Made by a program: the position numbers and the translations under genes
Shown: positions 1 through 10,682 of the stretch, piece after piece
Layout: every line of letters begins with the position of its first letter
Numbering within the stretch: the first letter of the stretch is position 1
NCBI RefSeq assembly: GCF_905147365.1
Contig: NC_056428.1
Coordinates: forward strand, 32,469,001-32,533,000
DNA: 64,000 nucleotides
Reading direction: 5' to 3'
Source: Aricia agestis
Lineage: Eukaryota; Arthropoda; Insecta; Lepidoptera; Lycaenidae
Notes under the pieces: model-generated
The model's input: the letters and a program-made list of their open reading frames with translations, nothing else
What the model was told of the DNA's origin: nothing
Databases searched by the model: none

Positions 1-841
1 GGATGGTTAAAAAACAATTTTCACATCTTTTCCAGCTGATGAAGTAGGTAAAATATTTCTTGCCACTTTTTCCAAAAAAAATCATGTAGGAATTTTACAT
101 AGTTAAATATTTATATAAGAACAATCTGGGACACCATGGGATACTTTATATAATGGAACCACATGTCCACCAGATTGGCAACTGCCGAAAAAACGTTGCG
201 TAACCACGTTTTACCATCGAAGGATAAAAATCCGTAAACGTTCACACTACATTTGTTTTTGTTGAAAACAATACACAGTTTGGGAAACAACTGGTATTTA
301 CTATCAGCGGACCTCGTCTGTGACCCACTGACACACTTACGGCTCAGAGTAACAATCGCATACATTATTGTACGCGTGTACGAGTTACTCAAGTACAAAC
401 AACTATAGAAACATTGTTCGCTCCGATACTACCGAGCGAGTGGTGAAAATTCGTTGGAAATTAGCACTGTTATGTCGTTTATGGGTTTGCGCTGCGGCCG
501 GTAGAGTGCGCTGAAATTGTTCTAGAACATTCGTTGATGGAATATAATATTATGTATTGTGCATGTGAAAATTTTTCTTCCCTAAATCGGATGCCGTATT
601 CGTTTTAAATGACAAAAAGTCTCTTCTTCATAATAATATGTTTGAAACAAGCTGATTTTATTTTCATGTATTAAAATATTTTCCCCTTAGATTTATGCTT
701 TCGTTTCATGACGCTAGATGTCGCGGAGGAACAATATTCAGACTAAACAACAGCAAAAAGGATTAATGTTAGATAGTAGGTAGGTATTTAGGGATAATCA
801 AATTGTTTTCTGGTTTCCGAAGATCCTGATTTCTATACTAA
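1..841. other. Stretch with no recognised feature
   Basis: AT-rich sequence with no repeat family that I recognise. A 95-codon open frame lies on the minus strand at 111-398, but its product resembles nothing I know and it has no support such as splice sites or biased codon use. I treat it as chance or as a very old remnant. Confidence 0.5.
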
Positions 842-956
842 TATTATAATTCTGCAGAGTTTGTTTGTTTGTTTGAACGCGCTAATCTCAGGAAGGACTG
901 GTCCGATTTGAAAAATATTGCGTGACTAACACATTTGAAAATCCATTTTTATATAT
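842..956 (-). repeat. Interspersed repeat family F, partial, reverse orientation
   Basis: The stretch contains the family-typical segment with a TTTG repeat followed by GAACGCGCTAATCTCAGGAA and GGTCCGATTTGAAAAA. The same segment is found at 34.16-34.45 kb, and its reverse complement at 1.15-1.25 and 23.8-23.9 kb. It abuts a forward copy of the same family, so the two form a head-to-head pair. The class (SINE, LINE tail or Helitron-like) cannot be settled from the sequence. Confidence 0.6.
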
Positions 957-957
957 T

Positions 958-1250
958 ACTAGATGTCCCGCGCGGCTTCGCCCGCGTAAATTAGAAATTT
1001 TACAGAATCCGTAGGTACACTTTCCCATAAAAAATATATCCCCCGTTTTTCCCACATTTTCCTGAGTTTCTTCTGTCGTATCAGTCTTAGAGTAATAATA
1101 TAATATAACCTTCTCGATAAATGATGAGTCTTACTCGATAAATGATCTATCTAACACTGAGATAAATTTTTAAATCGGACCTGTAGTTTCTGAGATTGAC
1201 GCGTTCAAGCAAACATACTCTTCAGGTTTATAATATTAGGTAGATATAGA
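958..1250 (+). repeat. Interspersed repeat family F, near-complete
   Basis: Begins with the CCCGCGCGGCTTCGCCCGCG head and ends with a CGTTCAAGCAAAC tail followed by TTATAATATTAG. Comparable copies start at 15.66 and 23.55 kb. The GC-rich head joined to an AT-rich body and a short T/A-rich tail is common in lepidopteran dispersed repeats. No coding potential is seen. Confidence 0.6.
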
Positions 1251-1261
1251 TTTTTTTTAAT

Positions 1262-1745
1262 TATCGCTTGACAAACTCGAGTCTCGATCTAAAAGACTAT
1301 GAAATGGTATAATATGGTAGTGATGATGATGATGATGATGATGAAGAATGTAATTTGCATAGTAGCATATGCTTTCTGTTCTTAAAACAACGCCGAAACT
1401 TCAAAACTTGTATCTATAAAGAATCAGGAATTCTCTCAGCACCTTCCGAACCACGGTATACCAGGTATATCTCGGTGCAAAATCTTACTTGTTGGTAGCA
1501 TATGCTTAGAATACTTCTCACGAAACCGAAGTCACCATATGTTTCCCTATAAGTTTTGAGGAGTTCCCTCGATTACTTATGGATCCTTCATCAGATCACC
1601 ACTTTTCTGAATATAATACCAAATTGGGATGATACCCTATATACCAAAAGAAAAATTTTGAAAATCGGTTAACAAACGGCGGAGTAATCGTTGAATATAA
1701 GAAAACGAACATAACACCTCCCCCATTTTGAAAGTCGGTTAAAAT
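1262..1745 (+). repeat. Interspersed repeat family G with (GAT)n
   Basis: Contains TCGATCTAAAAGACTATGAA, a (GAT)n run at about 1320-1343, GGTAGCATATGC, GATCACCACTTTTCTGAA and the terminal AAAGTCGGTTAAAA. Partial relatives lie at about 32.74-33.06 kb and 43.02-43.45 kb with the same order of blocks. This conserved order marks one dispersed family. No protein is encoded. Confidence 0.6.
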
Positions 1746-2098
1746 TGTAGCCTATGTGTTATTTATTTAATATTTTAATCAGCACATGAATTGAATAACA
1801 AAATTTTTTTCAAATTAATCGTAGCACCATCTGTCAGGACAAACTAAAATTGAAATAGAATAATATTGAATGCGATGATAGCGCCGTCCGCCGGATCTAA
1901 TGTAAAACATTCCAAAATCAACAACTCCTTATAAATAAGAAATTAATTGAAAAAACATTTTCCAGTAGACCAAACTGTAAATCTAAACCATTCTCGAATC
2001 TCCACGAACACACACAAAAAATTTCATCAAAATTGGTCCAGTCGTTTAGGAGGAGTTCAGTCACATACACACGCACACAAGAAATATATATATTAAGA
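1746..2098. other. Unassigned AT-rich stretch with a retroelement-tail-like block
   Basis: About 1980-2090 reads like the tail shared by many insect short repeats (AAATTTCATCAAAATTGGTC, then CAGTCACATACACACGC, then an AT run). Nothing else is recognised. Confidence 0.35.
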
Positions 2099-2350
2099 CT
2101 AGCTGTCCCGGTGAACTTCGTGTCACTTTAAAACCTTCCCTGGACTTCTACGAATATTTTAAGACTAAAATCAGCCCAATCCGTCCAGGCGTTTTCGAGT
2201 TTTAGCGCGACTAACACATTTGGAAATCCATTTTTATATATACGATAATATAGATAAAATCTGTACATTAAATATTTTTGTACAATAAATAATACTTGGG
2301 ATGTGATCTACTATGCTAACGCGGACGAAGTCGCGGGCAACAGCTAGTCT
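2099..2350. repeat. Two short repeats joined tail to tail
   Basis: The left part starts with CTAGCTGTCCCGGTGAACTTC and contains CGCGACTAACACATTTGGAA, also present at 920-940. The right part is the reverse complement of the segment at 23431-23520 (GTTGCCCGCGACTTCGTCCG, then ATCACATCCCAAGTATTATT). The pair therefore looks like two elements abutting in opposite orientation. Confidence 0.5.
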
Positions 2351-2836
2351 TATATAAATTTTTGGGACTAAAACATTCGAAACAATAATTAGATTTCTAA
2401 TACTTTCTAACTTATACCACTAATTAATCGGTATAAACTGTTTATTAATAAACGGTAACCCTTTCTTCTAAGTATTTAAAAAAAAGAAGCGAAACTAAGT
2501 CCAGTTCATAGAGTTAATGATAAGTAAGTAGGTAGGTACAATAACGATGGTGTATTTTTCTATAACAACTATTATATTTTATTAACTGACCTCGTTTTTC
2601 CGTATCATGCTGTTGATTATTATGAGCTATGACACTCTATGAATTATTAAAAGCAAACATTTCGTGACATTCGTGTTCTATACGCGTAATTACCATGATT
2701 ACAAAATAAGCAATAAAATAGTTGTTATACATTGCCTAATAATCAACGAAGGTTAGGTGTAAGTATTAAATCTGTTGAGAAAAAACTTAAGGGGACGAAT
2801 AGAGCAAAAATAAAACATCGTCCTTGACTCTTCACT
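2351..2836. other. Stretch with no recognised feature
   Basis: AT-rich, no repeat family recognised. A 64-codon minus-strand frame at 2743-2937 overlaps the fold-back element that follows and is not credible as a gene. Confidence 0.5.
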
Positions 2837-3012
2837 CTTAGGCTGCGTTTCCACCGGAGCTGAGCTAAGTTGCGTTGCGAGGAATGTGTTTTTAAGAACC
2901 AATAGAAACGCTTCATTTGCCGGACAACGTTCAGCACAACAATTCTATTGGTTCTTTAAAACACATTCCTGGCAACGCAGTTTAGCTCATCTCCGGTGGA
3001 AACGCAGCCTTA
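2837..3012. mobile_element. Fold-back MITE-like element
   Basis: The ends are inverted repeats: TTAGGCTGCGTTTCCACCGG at the left matches the reverse complement of the right end (CCGGTGGAAACGCAGCCTTA). The arms continue with GGAATGTGTTTT and AACCAATAGAA, giving about 70 bp per arm with a short spacer. It has no coding capacity, so if it moved it used a transposase supplied from elsewhere. Confidence 0.75.
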
Positions 3013-3155
3013 AGGCCGTCATCCATATGCCAGGCGAATAAGAACGACGCGGCGCAAATTAGTTTTTTTTCGTAATAACTAATAAGTAAAAAAAAAACAC
3101 AACATTTTAGAAATCCGCTGGTCCAGTCCCTCGGCAATAGAATTTTACATCATGC

Positions 3156-3458
3156 TTAAACTTTTTAATCGGGACTTAACGCGACTTATTTAAGTAGTAA
3201 TGCTACTTATTTAAGTAGTAATGCGACTTATTTAAGTAGTAATGCTACTACGAGTATCGCGGCACTGTGACAGGAATAAAATGTTATCTTAATAACCGAT
3301 ACGGGCCGGATATTATTAGAAAAATAAAACATCTAGAATCCCTTCGTAAAAAACGCGCTCGATTGGAAACGTCGGTTATATTCCTGTCACAGTGCCGCGA
3401 TACTCGTAGTAGCATTACTACTTAAATAAGTCGCGTTAAGTCCCGATTAAAAAGTTTA
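3156..3458. mobile_element. Fold-back element with an expanded left arm
   Basis: The left end (TAAACTTTTTAATCGGGACT) is the reverse complement of the right end (AGTCCCGATTAAAAAGTTTA). The arms extend through TATCGCGGCACTGTGACAGG. The left arm carries three 21-bp units where the right arm has one. The region is flanked by a 14-bp direct repeat, ATTTTACATCATGC, at about 3141-3154 and 3490-3503. No open frame of interest. Confidence 0.75.
3181..3243 (+). repeat. Three 21-bp tandem units inside an inverted-repeat arm
   Basis: Three consecutive 21-bp units (consensus GCKACTTATTTAAGTAGTAAT) occupy 3181-3201, 3202-3222 and 3223-3243. The partner arm at about 3407-3436 contains a single unit, so the expansion happened in one arm after the inverted repeat formed. 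Confidence 0.8.
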
Positions 3459-3689
3459 ATTATAATGCAACGCGAAAGTTTAAAATGTTATTTTACATCA
3501 TGCACTAAAATATTGACTCAATTGAATGCACCGTTTTGGACTTACTACTTTAGCGCTGTTTTCGTACAAAAACGTCATTTTTGACAGTTGACACATTCAT
3601 TTAAATATTCATTGACATTTTCATTTGAGCCCATTGACATATTCATTTAAAGCCTTGGTGCACTATATATGTTCAAATTGTAATTTTCC

Positions 3690-3850
3690 ATCTTTTTAGT
3701 AAAAGATGGCCCCGTGCGAGCTTCTTACGCCGGTTCTTCTCGCCGGGTTAGTTCCCGAACCGGTGGTAGGCACCTTAGTATCGACTTTCAGAAATATTTT
3801 TGTAAAACAATTACTCTGAATAAAAAATATTTTGATTTTGATTTTGGAAA
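3690..3850 (+). repeat. Non-LTR retrotransposon 3' tail, probable
   Basis: The block CTTACGCCGGTTCTTCTCGC, then CCGAACCGGTGGTAGGCACC, then a TTTTGTAAAACAATT stretch and a terminal (ATTTTG)n tail is a combination I associate with 3' ends of lepidopteran non-LTR elements. The simple-sequence tail at 3825-3847 supports a target-primed retroelement end. No coding sequence remains. Confidence 0.45.
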
Positions 3851-4176
3851 TTCAATTTTTATGATTTTTTGTTTCAATGTACCAGACTGACCACCTTCTC
3901 GAAACAGGTATGCTGCTCCCCCCTAGCTAAAATCCTGGGTACGCCCATGAGTCTCGCGCTCATGAAATCTGTCAATACAGTACAAACGAGAATGGGCAAT
4001 ATTGTATCGAGCATGGGCTATCCGTGGCCAAGAACAATAATAATTCTAACATTTATATTCATATTTAGCAGTAAGTACTTCAATTGCAGTGGAGAAACCT
4101 TATCGACGAAATATACTTCAAAGTGGATAAAATACATTTGATATTGCTCCCTTGTCCCTAACTTTAAAAAAAAAAG
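3851..4176. other. Stretch with no recognised feature
   Basis: Contains a 90-codon plus-strand frame (3869-4141) and a 65-codon minus-strand frame, both without recognisable motifs. I see no support for either as a gene. Confidence 0.45.
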
Positions 4177-4300
4177 CGGCCAAGTGCGAGTTGGAATCGA
4201 CAAGAAGGAAATCAAAAATATTTTTTATACATGTACCGCACCGAATTTTATCTGCGAGGTAATATATTATTGTCGAAATTGGACAAGTAAGATGGATAGT
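4177..4300 (+). repeat. Fragment related to the GTCY element family, start only
   Basis: Starts with CGGCCAAGTGCGAGTTGGA, the diagnostic left end of the GTCY family, then diverges. It is followed by a 16-base G run, so the element is truncated or diverged here. Confidence 0.5.
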
Positions 4301-4303
4301 AAT

Positions 4304-4319
4304 GGGGGGGGGGGGGGGG
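4304..4319 (+). repeat. (G)16 homopolymer
   Basis: Sixteen consecutive G on the plus strand, followed by TCCGGACCCCCAGG. Such a run could form a quadruplex. Its exact length is also uncertain in any assembly. Confidence 0.8.
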
Positions 4320-4711
4320 TCCGGACCCCCAGGACACCCTCCTTATATACGCCCATTCTGGCGCCCGTGTGGCCGACTATGGGTCAAACGACAGCACTGC
4401 GTTAACGCAACGCGCCGTGTGGACTGGCATTAAATTACATAACGCGTGTGTACTGTGTTTAGTCTGATTGTCGAGCAACAATGTTGACAAAGTACGGACA
4501 TCAAGTTCAACGACGATTCATTTGATCGTTAAGCTGGGTTGTAACTTGTGGGATAATCTATACCCTACTGAGTCAATTGATTGAATCATGTTCAGAACAT
4601 ACAATTTCCGTGCAATTGTATTATATAATGGCGAACTTGCTGTCAATGTTAATGGTGTACTTCATCCGTCTTAATTCTAGGGGATTTTTTATATTTTATT
4701 ACAAAATTACC

Positions 4712-5110
4712 TTTTAGGGTTCCGTACCCAAAGGGTAAAAACGGGTAGAGAGTTGAAATTTTTACAGATTATGTCTATCTGTTGCCGCTATAACAACAAA
4801 TACTAAAACAAAATAAAATCAATAAGTAAGAGGGCTCCCATACAAGCAACGTGTTTTTTTTTTTGCTTTTTTGCTCTATATCAATAATGGCAACAGGTAG
4901 GTACTTGATTTTTTCTCAAAGTCCTTAGTTATATGTTTACTTATTACTGTTATATGTGTCCTTAGTTATATGTTACTTTGATATTTTATAATAATATTAA
5001 AATAAAATAAAAAATAAAGGCTCCCATACAAAAAACACAATTTTTGGTTTTGACTGATTTTGCTCTATAATGGTTTATGGTACGGACCCTTCGAGCGCGA
5101 GTCTAACAAA
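4712..5110 (-). mobile_element. GTCY MITE-like element, copy 1 (reverse)
   Basis: Begins TTTAGGGTTCCGTACCCAAA and runs through GTTGCCGCTATAACAACAAA, a CTCCCATACAA motif and GGTACGGACCCTTCG. It lacks the microsatellite itself, so it is internally deleted. This family resembles lepidopteran MITEs with hitch-hiking (GTCY)n arrays; the name is from memory, while the shared blocks are seen directly in at least 14 places here. Confidence 0.75.
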
Positions 5111-5115
5111 ATAGT

Positions 5116-5429
5116 CGGCCAAGTGTGAGTCGGACATGGAGGGTTCCGTACCGTTATAGAACAAAATTAATTTGCGAAAATATCAACGTGCCTACCGTTT
5201 GCCATTATTGATATCGAGCAAAAAAGGCCAAAAAAATAACATTTGTTATATGGGAGCCCCTCTTAATTAATAATTTTATTTTGTTTTAGTACTTGTTGTT
5301 ATAGCGGCAACAGATATACACAATCTGTAAAATTTTTAGAAGTCTAGCTGGAGCGGTTCTTGAGATACAGCCTAGAGAAAGACGGACAGACGGACAGACA
5401 TCGAAGTCTCAGTAATAGAGTCCCGTTTT
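5116..5429 (+). mobile_element. GTCY MITE-like element, copy 2 (forward)
   Basis: Starts CGGCCAAGTGTGAGTCGGAC and ends after GACAGACGGACAGACATCG and GAGTCCCGTTTTT. It is head to head with copy 1 only 5 bases away. Its expected terminal inverted repeat is replaced by the same sequence in opposite orientation, which begins the next fragment. Confidence 0.75.
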
Positions 5430-5495
5430 TAGGGTTCCGTACCCAGAGGGACTTCACTTCGATGTCTGTCTTTCCGTCTATCGGTCTTCTTCTCT
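5426..5495 (-). mobile_element. GTCY element fragment, copy 3 (reverse)
   Basis: TTTTTAGGGTTCCGTACCCA followed by a GATGTCTGTCTTTCCGTC microsatellite. Only the first 70 bases of a reverse copy are present. It is joined directly to copy 2 so that the two share the AGGGTTCCGTACCC end. Confidence 0.65.
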
Positions 5496-5555
5496 TTAAT
5501 AGGATATTTGCTAAATAAAAATATATTTAGTTATAATTTTACATTAAAATGCTAA

Positions 5556-5885
5556 CGTATAATGTTGGTGATCGTTTATACTTTTGGTTTAAGTAACAAT
5601 GATTTATTTGGAGTCATTTTGCATAAATAGGATAGCAAGATAATAAATCTTTGGTGATCATTTTACATTAAAATGCTAGTAAAATGTTGGTGATCATTTA
5701 CTAATTTTGGTAATCATTTACTAATTTTGGTGATCATTTACTTATTTTGGTGATCATTTACTATTTTTGGTTTTAAGATGTTAAATCTTTGGTTATCATT
5801 TTACTTTAAAATGGTGGTCTGTATTTTGGTGATCGTTTACTATTTTTGTCTGTGAAATGTTACTGTTTCTGGTGATCAGTTAATT
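5556..5885 (+). repeat. Imperfect tandem array of a GGTGATCATTTAC unit
   Basis: The motif TTTTGGTGATCATTTACTAA and variants occur about nine times between 5565 and 5880, at roughly 20-bp spacing in the centre and wider spacing at the edges. TGATCA is palindromic, and several units also contain the palindrome-like ATTTTACATTAAAATG. No flanking mobile-element ends are recognised. Confidence 0.65.
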
Positions 5886-6251
5886 ATAAGCCTTTTTCTA
5901 ATAGCTAGGTAGAGTAGGGCGCTGTGACAAAATATTGCGACGCATAACTGCGCCGCAGGCTGAAAATGATTGGGAACCCCTGCTATTATATTACTTCCAT
6001 TTCAAGCTAAAACTTTTATTTGGCAGCTTCAATAAAAGAGAGCAATATCGAATATTGAAAAATGATGATAGCTCGTTTACGTAATAGACTGAAACAAACT
6101 TGGTTAGTGTAGAAAATATAAATTCAAGTAATTTTTAAAATTGTTTATCAGTTAACCTTCTAAGAAACGGTGATAAATTCTAAAAGTATAGAGTTCTCAT
6201 AAGTATATTTTGTAAGGCATTCTAATATTGCACGCGAGTTGATATAATAAT
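5886..6251. other. Stretch with no recognised feature
   Basis: AT-rich, no repeat or coding signal recognised. Confidence 0.5.
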
Positions 6252-6724
6252 CGGCCAAGTGCGAGTCGGACTCGCGCAAGAAGGGTTCCGTACCGTTATA
6301 GAGAAAAAAATAGGCGAAAATTGTGTTTTGTATGGGAGCCCCCCTTAATTTTTTATTTTATTTTAATATTATTCCTAAATATTGAAGTAAACATATAGTT
6401 AAGGCCTTTGTGAAAATATCAAATTTCAACAGGTAGGCTGTTGCCATTATTGATATCGAGCAAAAAAAGCCAAAAAAATCACGTTTGTTGTATGGGAGCC
6501 CCCTTTAAATATTAATTTTATTTTGTTTTTAGTATTTGTTGTTATAGCGGCAACAGATATACACAATCTGTAAATTGTGAACACAAACTGTGAACTCTAG
6601 CTATAGAGTATAGTTCTGAAATTCGGTTCTTGAGATACAGCCTGGAGACAGACAGACGGACAGACAGACATCGAAGTCTCATAATTAGAGTCCCGTTTTC
6701 ACCCTTTGGGTACGGAACCGTAAA
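6252..6724 (+). mobile_element. GTCY MITE-like element, copy 4 (forward, near-complete)
   Basis: A near-complete copy: CGGCCAAGTGCGAGTCGGAC at the left, AGGGTTCCGTACCGTTATAG as subterminal inverted repeat, TTGTATGGGAGCCCCCCTTA, GCGGCAACAGATATACACA, the GACAGACAGACGGACAGACA microsatellite, and CCCTTTGGGTACGGAACC at the right. The short inverted AGGGTTCCGTACC at both ends is what makes it MITE-like. No protein is encoded. Confidence 0.85.
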
Positions 6725-7742
6725 AAAGCACAATATCAAACTTTATCAAACCATCGTCGTCCGCGTCGGTGTGAAATTCTCAAGATTATTTTAAGCATCC
6801 GTCCTGAAGTTTACATATCGATTTTATCTTATTTACTTTATTAAGCGTATTTCGTCGGTTATTTAGGGTAAGCTCGTCGCTGTCGTCGTTTTTTATATGT
6901 CTGGCAACATTGCGATGGGCCAATAAAAATAATTCAGATGACGGCCAGACCCGGTGACCTGGCATACATGCGAACTGCGACACACTTTCGGCGCTGAAAA
7001 TTTCCTAATTTACTTTAGTCTGAAATTACGCCACTATAAATATTTGAAAACAAAAGCCACTCGGGACAAAGGGTGGCATTGACCAATTTACACATAATAG
7101 CGTTGTCATACAATAATACTTATGTGAAAATATAAAAGAAAATAATAATTAAAGTGATTATGAAATGCACTTTATTCTTTTAAAGCTCTATTACTATATT
7201 TAAAGCTATATTACGTTTGTGTAGAATGAATTAATAAATAAAGTGGTAAAAGTCGATCTAAAGCTTACAAGATTAATGAACGAAGATATTTGTACAAATT
7301 TTATGATAATTACAATAAATCTGATAAAGTACTATAAATATAGGGCAGAAACGTTTTTACTTTCAGAGTAAGAACTCCGACCTTCTCATATCAAAATGTG
7401 GTCAGAAAGCAAGTTTAGTATATTTTCTTTTTCTTGGCCGTTAACCTATTTTTTCACTCATTTCTTTAATTAAGTACTATAATATTATTGTATTTATCAT
7501 CATGTTCTTTGCGTACGCTTGAACTAAAATCAAGGAAAGTCAACATGTTATTAAAATCATATTGTTATTGTCAAACTTTGTCTGTCTACACTCTATATTA
7601 TAATATATTCACAGTATCAAGAATTCAAGATAATATATCGAGCATGATACCCGTGAGCCCGTGACAAACTTATTGCGACCATCTGTTGCTTAAAATCTCT
7701 GGGATTCTAAAAGTAGGTAGGTACTCATGCAGTCTTATATTT
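6725..7742. other. Stretch with no recognised feature
   Basis: AT-rich. A 65-codon minus-strand frame at 6786-6983 has no recognisable motif. No repeat boundaries are seen. Confidence 0.45.
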
Positions 7743-8187
7743 TTTTTAGGGTTTCGTACCGAAAGGGTAAAAACGGGACCCTATTACTAAGACTTCGTTG
7801 TCTGTCCGTCTGTCTGTCTCCAGACTGTACCTATCTCAAGAACCGCTATAGCTAGACTTCTGAAATTTTCACAGATTGTGTATATATGTTGCCGCTATAA
7901 CAACAAATACTTAAAACAAAATAAAATTTAAATTTAAGGGGGGCTCCCATACAACAAACGTGATTTTTTCGGCCTTTTTTGCTCTATATAAATAATGGCA
8001 AGAGGTAGGATGTAGGCACTTGAAGTTTTCACATATTCTTTTGTTTTATGTGTACTTTAATATTTAATAATAATATTAAAATAAAAAATTATGGGCTCCC
8101 ATACAAAAACACAATTTTTAGACTATTTTTGCTCTGTATCGGTACGGAACCTTACGTGCGCGAGTCCGACTCGCACTTGGCCTATTT
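7743..8187 (-). mobile_element. GTCY MITE-like element, copy 5 (reverse, near-complete)
   Basis: Runs from TTTTTAGGGTTTCGTACCGA through TGTCTGTCCGTCTGTCTGTC and GTTGCCGCTATAACAACAAA to GAGTCCGACTCGCACTTGGC. It has all family blocks in reverse order relative to copy 4. Confidence 0.85.
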
Positions 8188-8860
8188 TTTTATGAACTTC
8201 ACGTGTATAATCACATTGATTTTCGACGAAAAATAGTCATGTTTTTGAAACGAATTTTTGGGAGACTCGTGTTCCAGTAGCCTTTTGTGAGTGATGACTC
8301 ATGAAGAAAAATCTAAATCACGGCCTTGCAGCTCTGGATTTCATGTAAAGTATGGAGCATAACTTCTAACATTAATCGGTTAGACTTTAGAGTATTCCAA
8401 TAACGCTGAACTTGGTTAAACATTGCAATAGTTCAGGAGTTCTAAACCTGAGGTGTCATAACTTAACAAGAATTTCTGTTCACTGGAAATGTTGGACGAT
8501 ATTTGTGGTTCAACGTACTTGTATTACAAATCTTGTAGCGAATTCCAAGTTATGTTAACCATAAACATAATACAAAATCAAAATTCTGATGTTATTCAAA
8601 TAATAATTCTTAGGATCTATTGTATATTGTATAATATAAAATAACATGTAATTAATTTTAAAAACAGATGGAAACCATAATAATTATAAAAGTTCTTAAT
8701 CAAAGAAAATATGTTTATCGTATTTCGCCTATTTAATAAATTTATAAACAACATGACATGTTTTTGTCGGTACATTTACCAATTTTGAGATTGCGGATAC
8801 ACAATTGACATACTTAACTCTAAGATTGATAATATAAATTTTATATATATTCTAACTATA
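8188..8860. other. Stretch with no recognised feature
   Basis: AT-rich, no repeat family or coding signal recognised. Confidence 0.5.
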
Positions 8861-9275
8861 GCGACCCGCCCCGCGTCGCACGGGTTTAAAATATATAGCC
8901 ACTGAAAAAATATTAAAATCGATTCAGCAGTTTTGATATTTTATAAATTTATATATTCAATATTAAGTACTACCCGTGGCCCGCATTGGTCGATACTGCC
9001 GCAAAAGCTACGTGCCGCAATTTTTTAATCTGTAATTATCTTCGAAAACATTTATTTTTTAAACGTGATATGCTGGAAAGGGCCATATAGATCTACAATG
9101 TATTTAAGTTATTTAATTGGATAAGCATTAATGCTGTATTTATTAAAATTGCTTCGAAAATTAGCCATTATTATTTGTCGTAAAAAGTAAATTACAAAAA
9201 ATGTAATTGTGGGATATCCATAAGAGATAGACATATAATACCATCGCGGAGTTTTCTGTAGACCTTTTCATTGTG
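8861..9275 (+). repeat. Interspersed repeat family E (forward)
   Basis: Starts with GCGACCCGCCCCGCGTCGCA and contains CATTGGTCGATACTGCCGCA, TAATTGGATAAGCATTAATG and GCGGAGTTTTCTGTAGACC. The reverse complement of the whole block recurs at about 11045-11498, where it is joined to a family D head. This suggests D and E are two modules of one composite family. Confidence 0.65.
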
Positions 9276-9796
9276 TACAATACTTGGTACATTATTTTGA
9301 TAAATCTCGTAGGGTTCAGCCTGCGTTTGCAATGTATGCGGAAAAAAATGTAATTATTTACGACATCACATTAGAAACCCCAACAATAACAGTATTTCTC
9401 CACTATTTAACGAATGTTATTATACTTCAAAACCTTCCTCCTGAATCACTCTATCTATTAAAGAAAACCGGATTAAAGGGAACAAGGGGACATGAGGGAA
9501 AAAAGCGACTTTGTTTTATAATATGTATAGATGTGGTACTTGAACAGAATAAAGTTTTTCATTGTCAAGGTGCGTGTCGTCGATTCGCTTTATTAGACCC
9601 GTACCATTGCATTGTTATCGCTAAAACGACGTTTAGAGTTCGAGCCAAGTCATGAAATGTTCAAGTTATCACAACAACTTTCAGGAGTTTCGTCTGCCTT
9701 TAATGCAGGTGCCATGTTATGCGTTTAGTACAACGCTTTTGGAATTTCTAGTGTTGAACATACTGGTACATGGTATATTCTTTCTTTACCTATCCT
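9276..9796. other. Unassigned stretch with a 123-codon open frame
   Basis: A plus-strand frame at 9284-9655 encodes 123 residues and starts within the tail of the family E repeat. The protein has no motif, signal peptide or cysteine pattern that I recognise, and the start lies in repeat sequence. I do not call it a gene, but its length is above the local background. Confidence 0.35.
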
Positions 9797-9872
9797 TACC
9801 GTACCCAAAGGGTAAAAACCGGCCAAGTGCGTGTCGGGCCACGCGCAATATAGGGTTCCGTAGTACCGCTTG
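9797..9872. mobile_element. GTCY element fragments, both ends fused
   Basis: CGTACCCAAAGGGTAAAAAC (the right-hand end in reverse) is joined directly to CGGCCAAGTGCGTGTCGGGC and AGGGTTCCGTAGTACC (the left-hand end). The whole interior is missing, so this is either a deletion product or two abutting fragments. Confidence 0.6.
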
Positions 9873-10549
9873 GTTTTGAGTTTAGTTGTAGTTAAAAAAA
9901 AATGTTTGCCTACTTTCGCTCTATAACGCGAACGGTACGTCAGTGCTTTATATGGAAGCTTCTTTGGGGTATACTAAACTTCCCCTATCTTAATGTGACA
10001 GATCCGATGACATTTCAACAAGTATTAAAAAAAAAAATTACCACGTGAGAAATCTGATTACCATGATAACTAGACACATGTCGGAAGCCTATACAAGCTT
10101 AATCTGACACGCTCGAGCTTGTCCCAAAATCCTATCTTCCCCTCCCCAACTATAATCCAAGGTGTAAAAAGGATCCTAACATCTTTCGTCGCATGCGCTG
10201 CGGAAACTATTGATAATAGAAGTTCTGTTCCATGAAATGGTCTACAATAATAAAGAACATAATATCAACATCTACAAAATACTCCACCACCACCCGTGCG
10301 AAGCTGGGTCGAGCTGTTAGTGTGTTAATAACTTTATGCCGACTACCCACGTAAACAGTCGTACGGCTTCCCACTGCTAAACCTACGTCCTTGATATTTC
10401 GTAATAAGAGACTCGTGTAGTTTACTTGAATCACTTTCGAAAATGTTCGCAAAGTTGGAACACAATGGTGGAGTTTGCCACACGTTGATACACCATGGTA
10501 TGTGACGCTTGCGACAAAACCACCTCTGACGGTTTAGCCAACATGATAT
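9873..10549. other. Stretch with no recognised feature
   Basis: Two overlapping minus-strand frames (10207-10452 and 10343-10672) have no recognisable product. No repeat boundaries are seen except the half-MITE that follows. Confidence 0.4.
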
Positions 10550-10672
10550 ATTAAAATCGATGAAAAAATGTACGGAATTGATATGATAAAAGTCGCATGT
10601 CGACTTCATATTATTATCTAACGCTAATGTCAATTCAACATATTTTTGATCGGCGATTCTATAAAGAAGCAA
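10550..10672. repeat. Half copy of a small fold-back MITE
   Basis: Shares AATGTACGGAATTGATATGA and ATCGGCGATTCTATAAAGAA with the fold-back element at 46400-46492. One arm is diverged. Confidence 0.5.
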
Positions 10673-10682
10673 GGTTGGCTAA

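Noticed and set aside
111..398. A 95-residue minus-strand gene
   Set aside because: The sequence is not recognisable and the opposite strand is also nearly open, so composition alone explains it.
5556..5885. CRISPR-like repeat array
   Set aside because: Units are imperfect, directly adjacent and lack unique spacers of constant length; the DNA is insect nuclear.
9284..9655. A 123-residue host gene
   Set aside because: Its start lies in a repeat tail, no motif or splice context is seen, and nearby frames of similar length are random.
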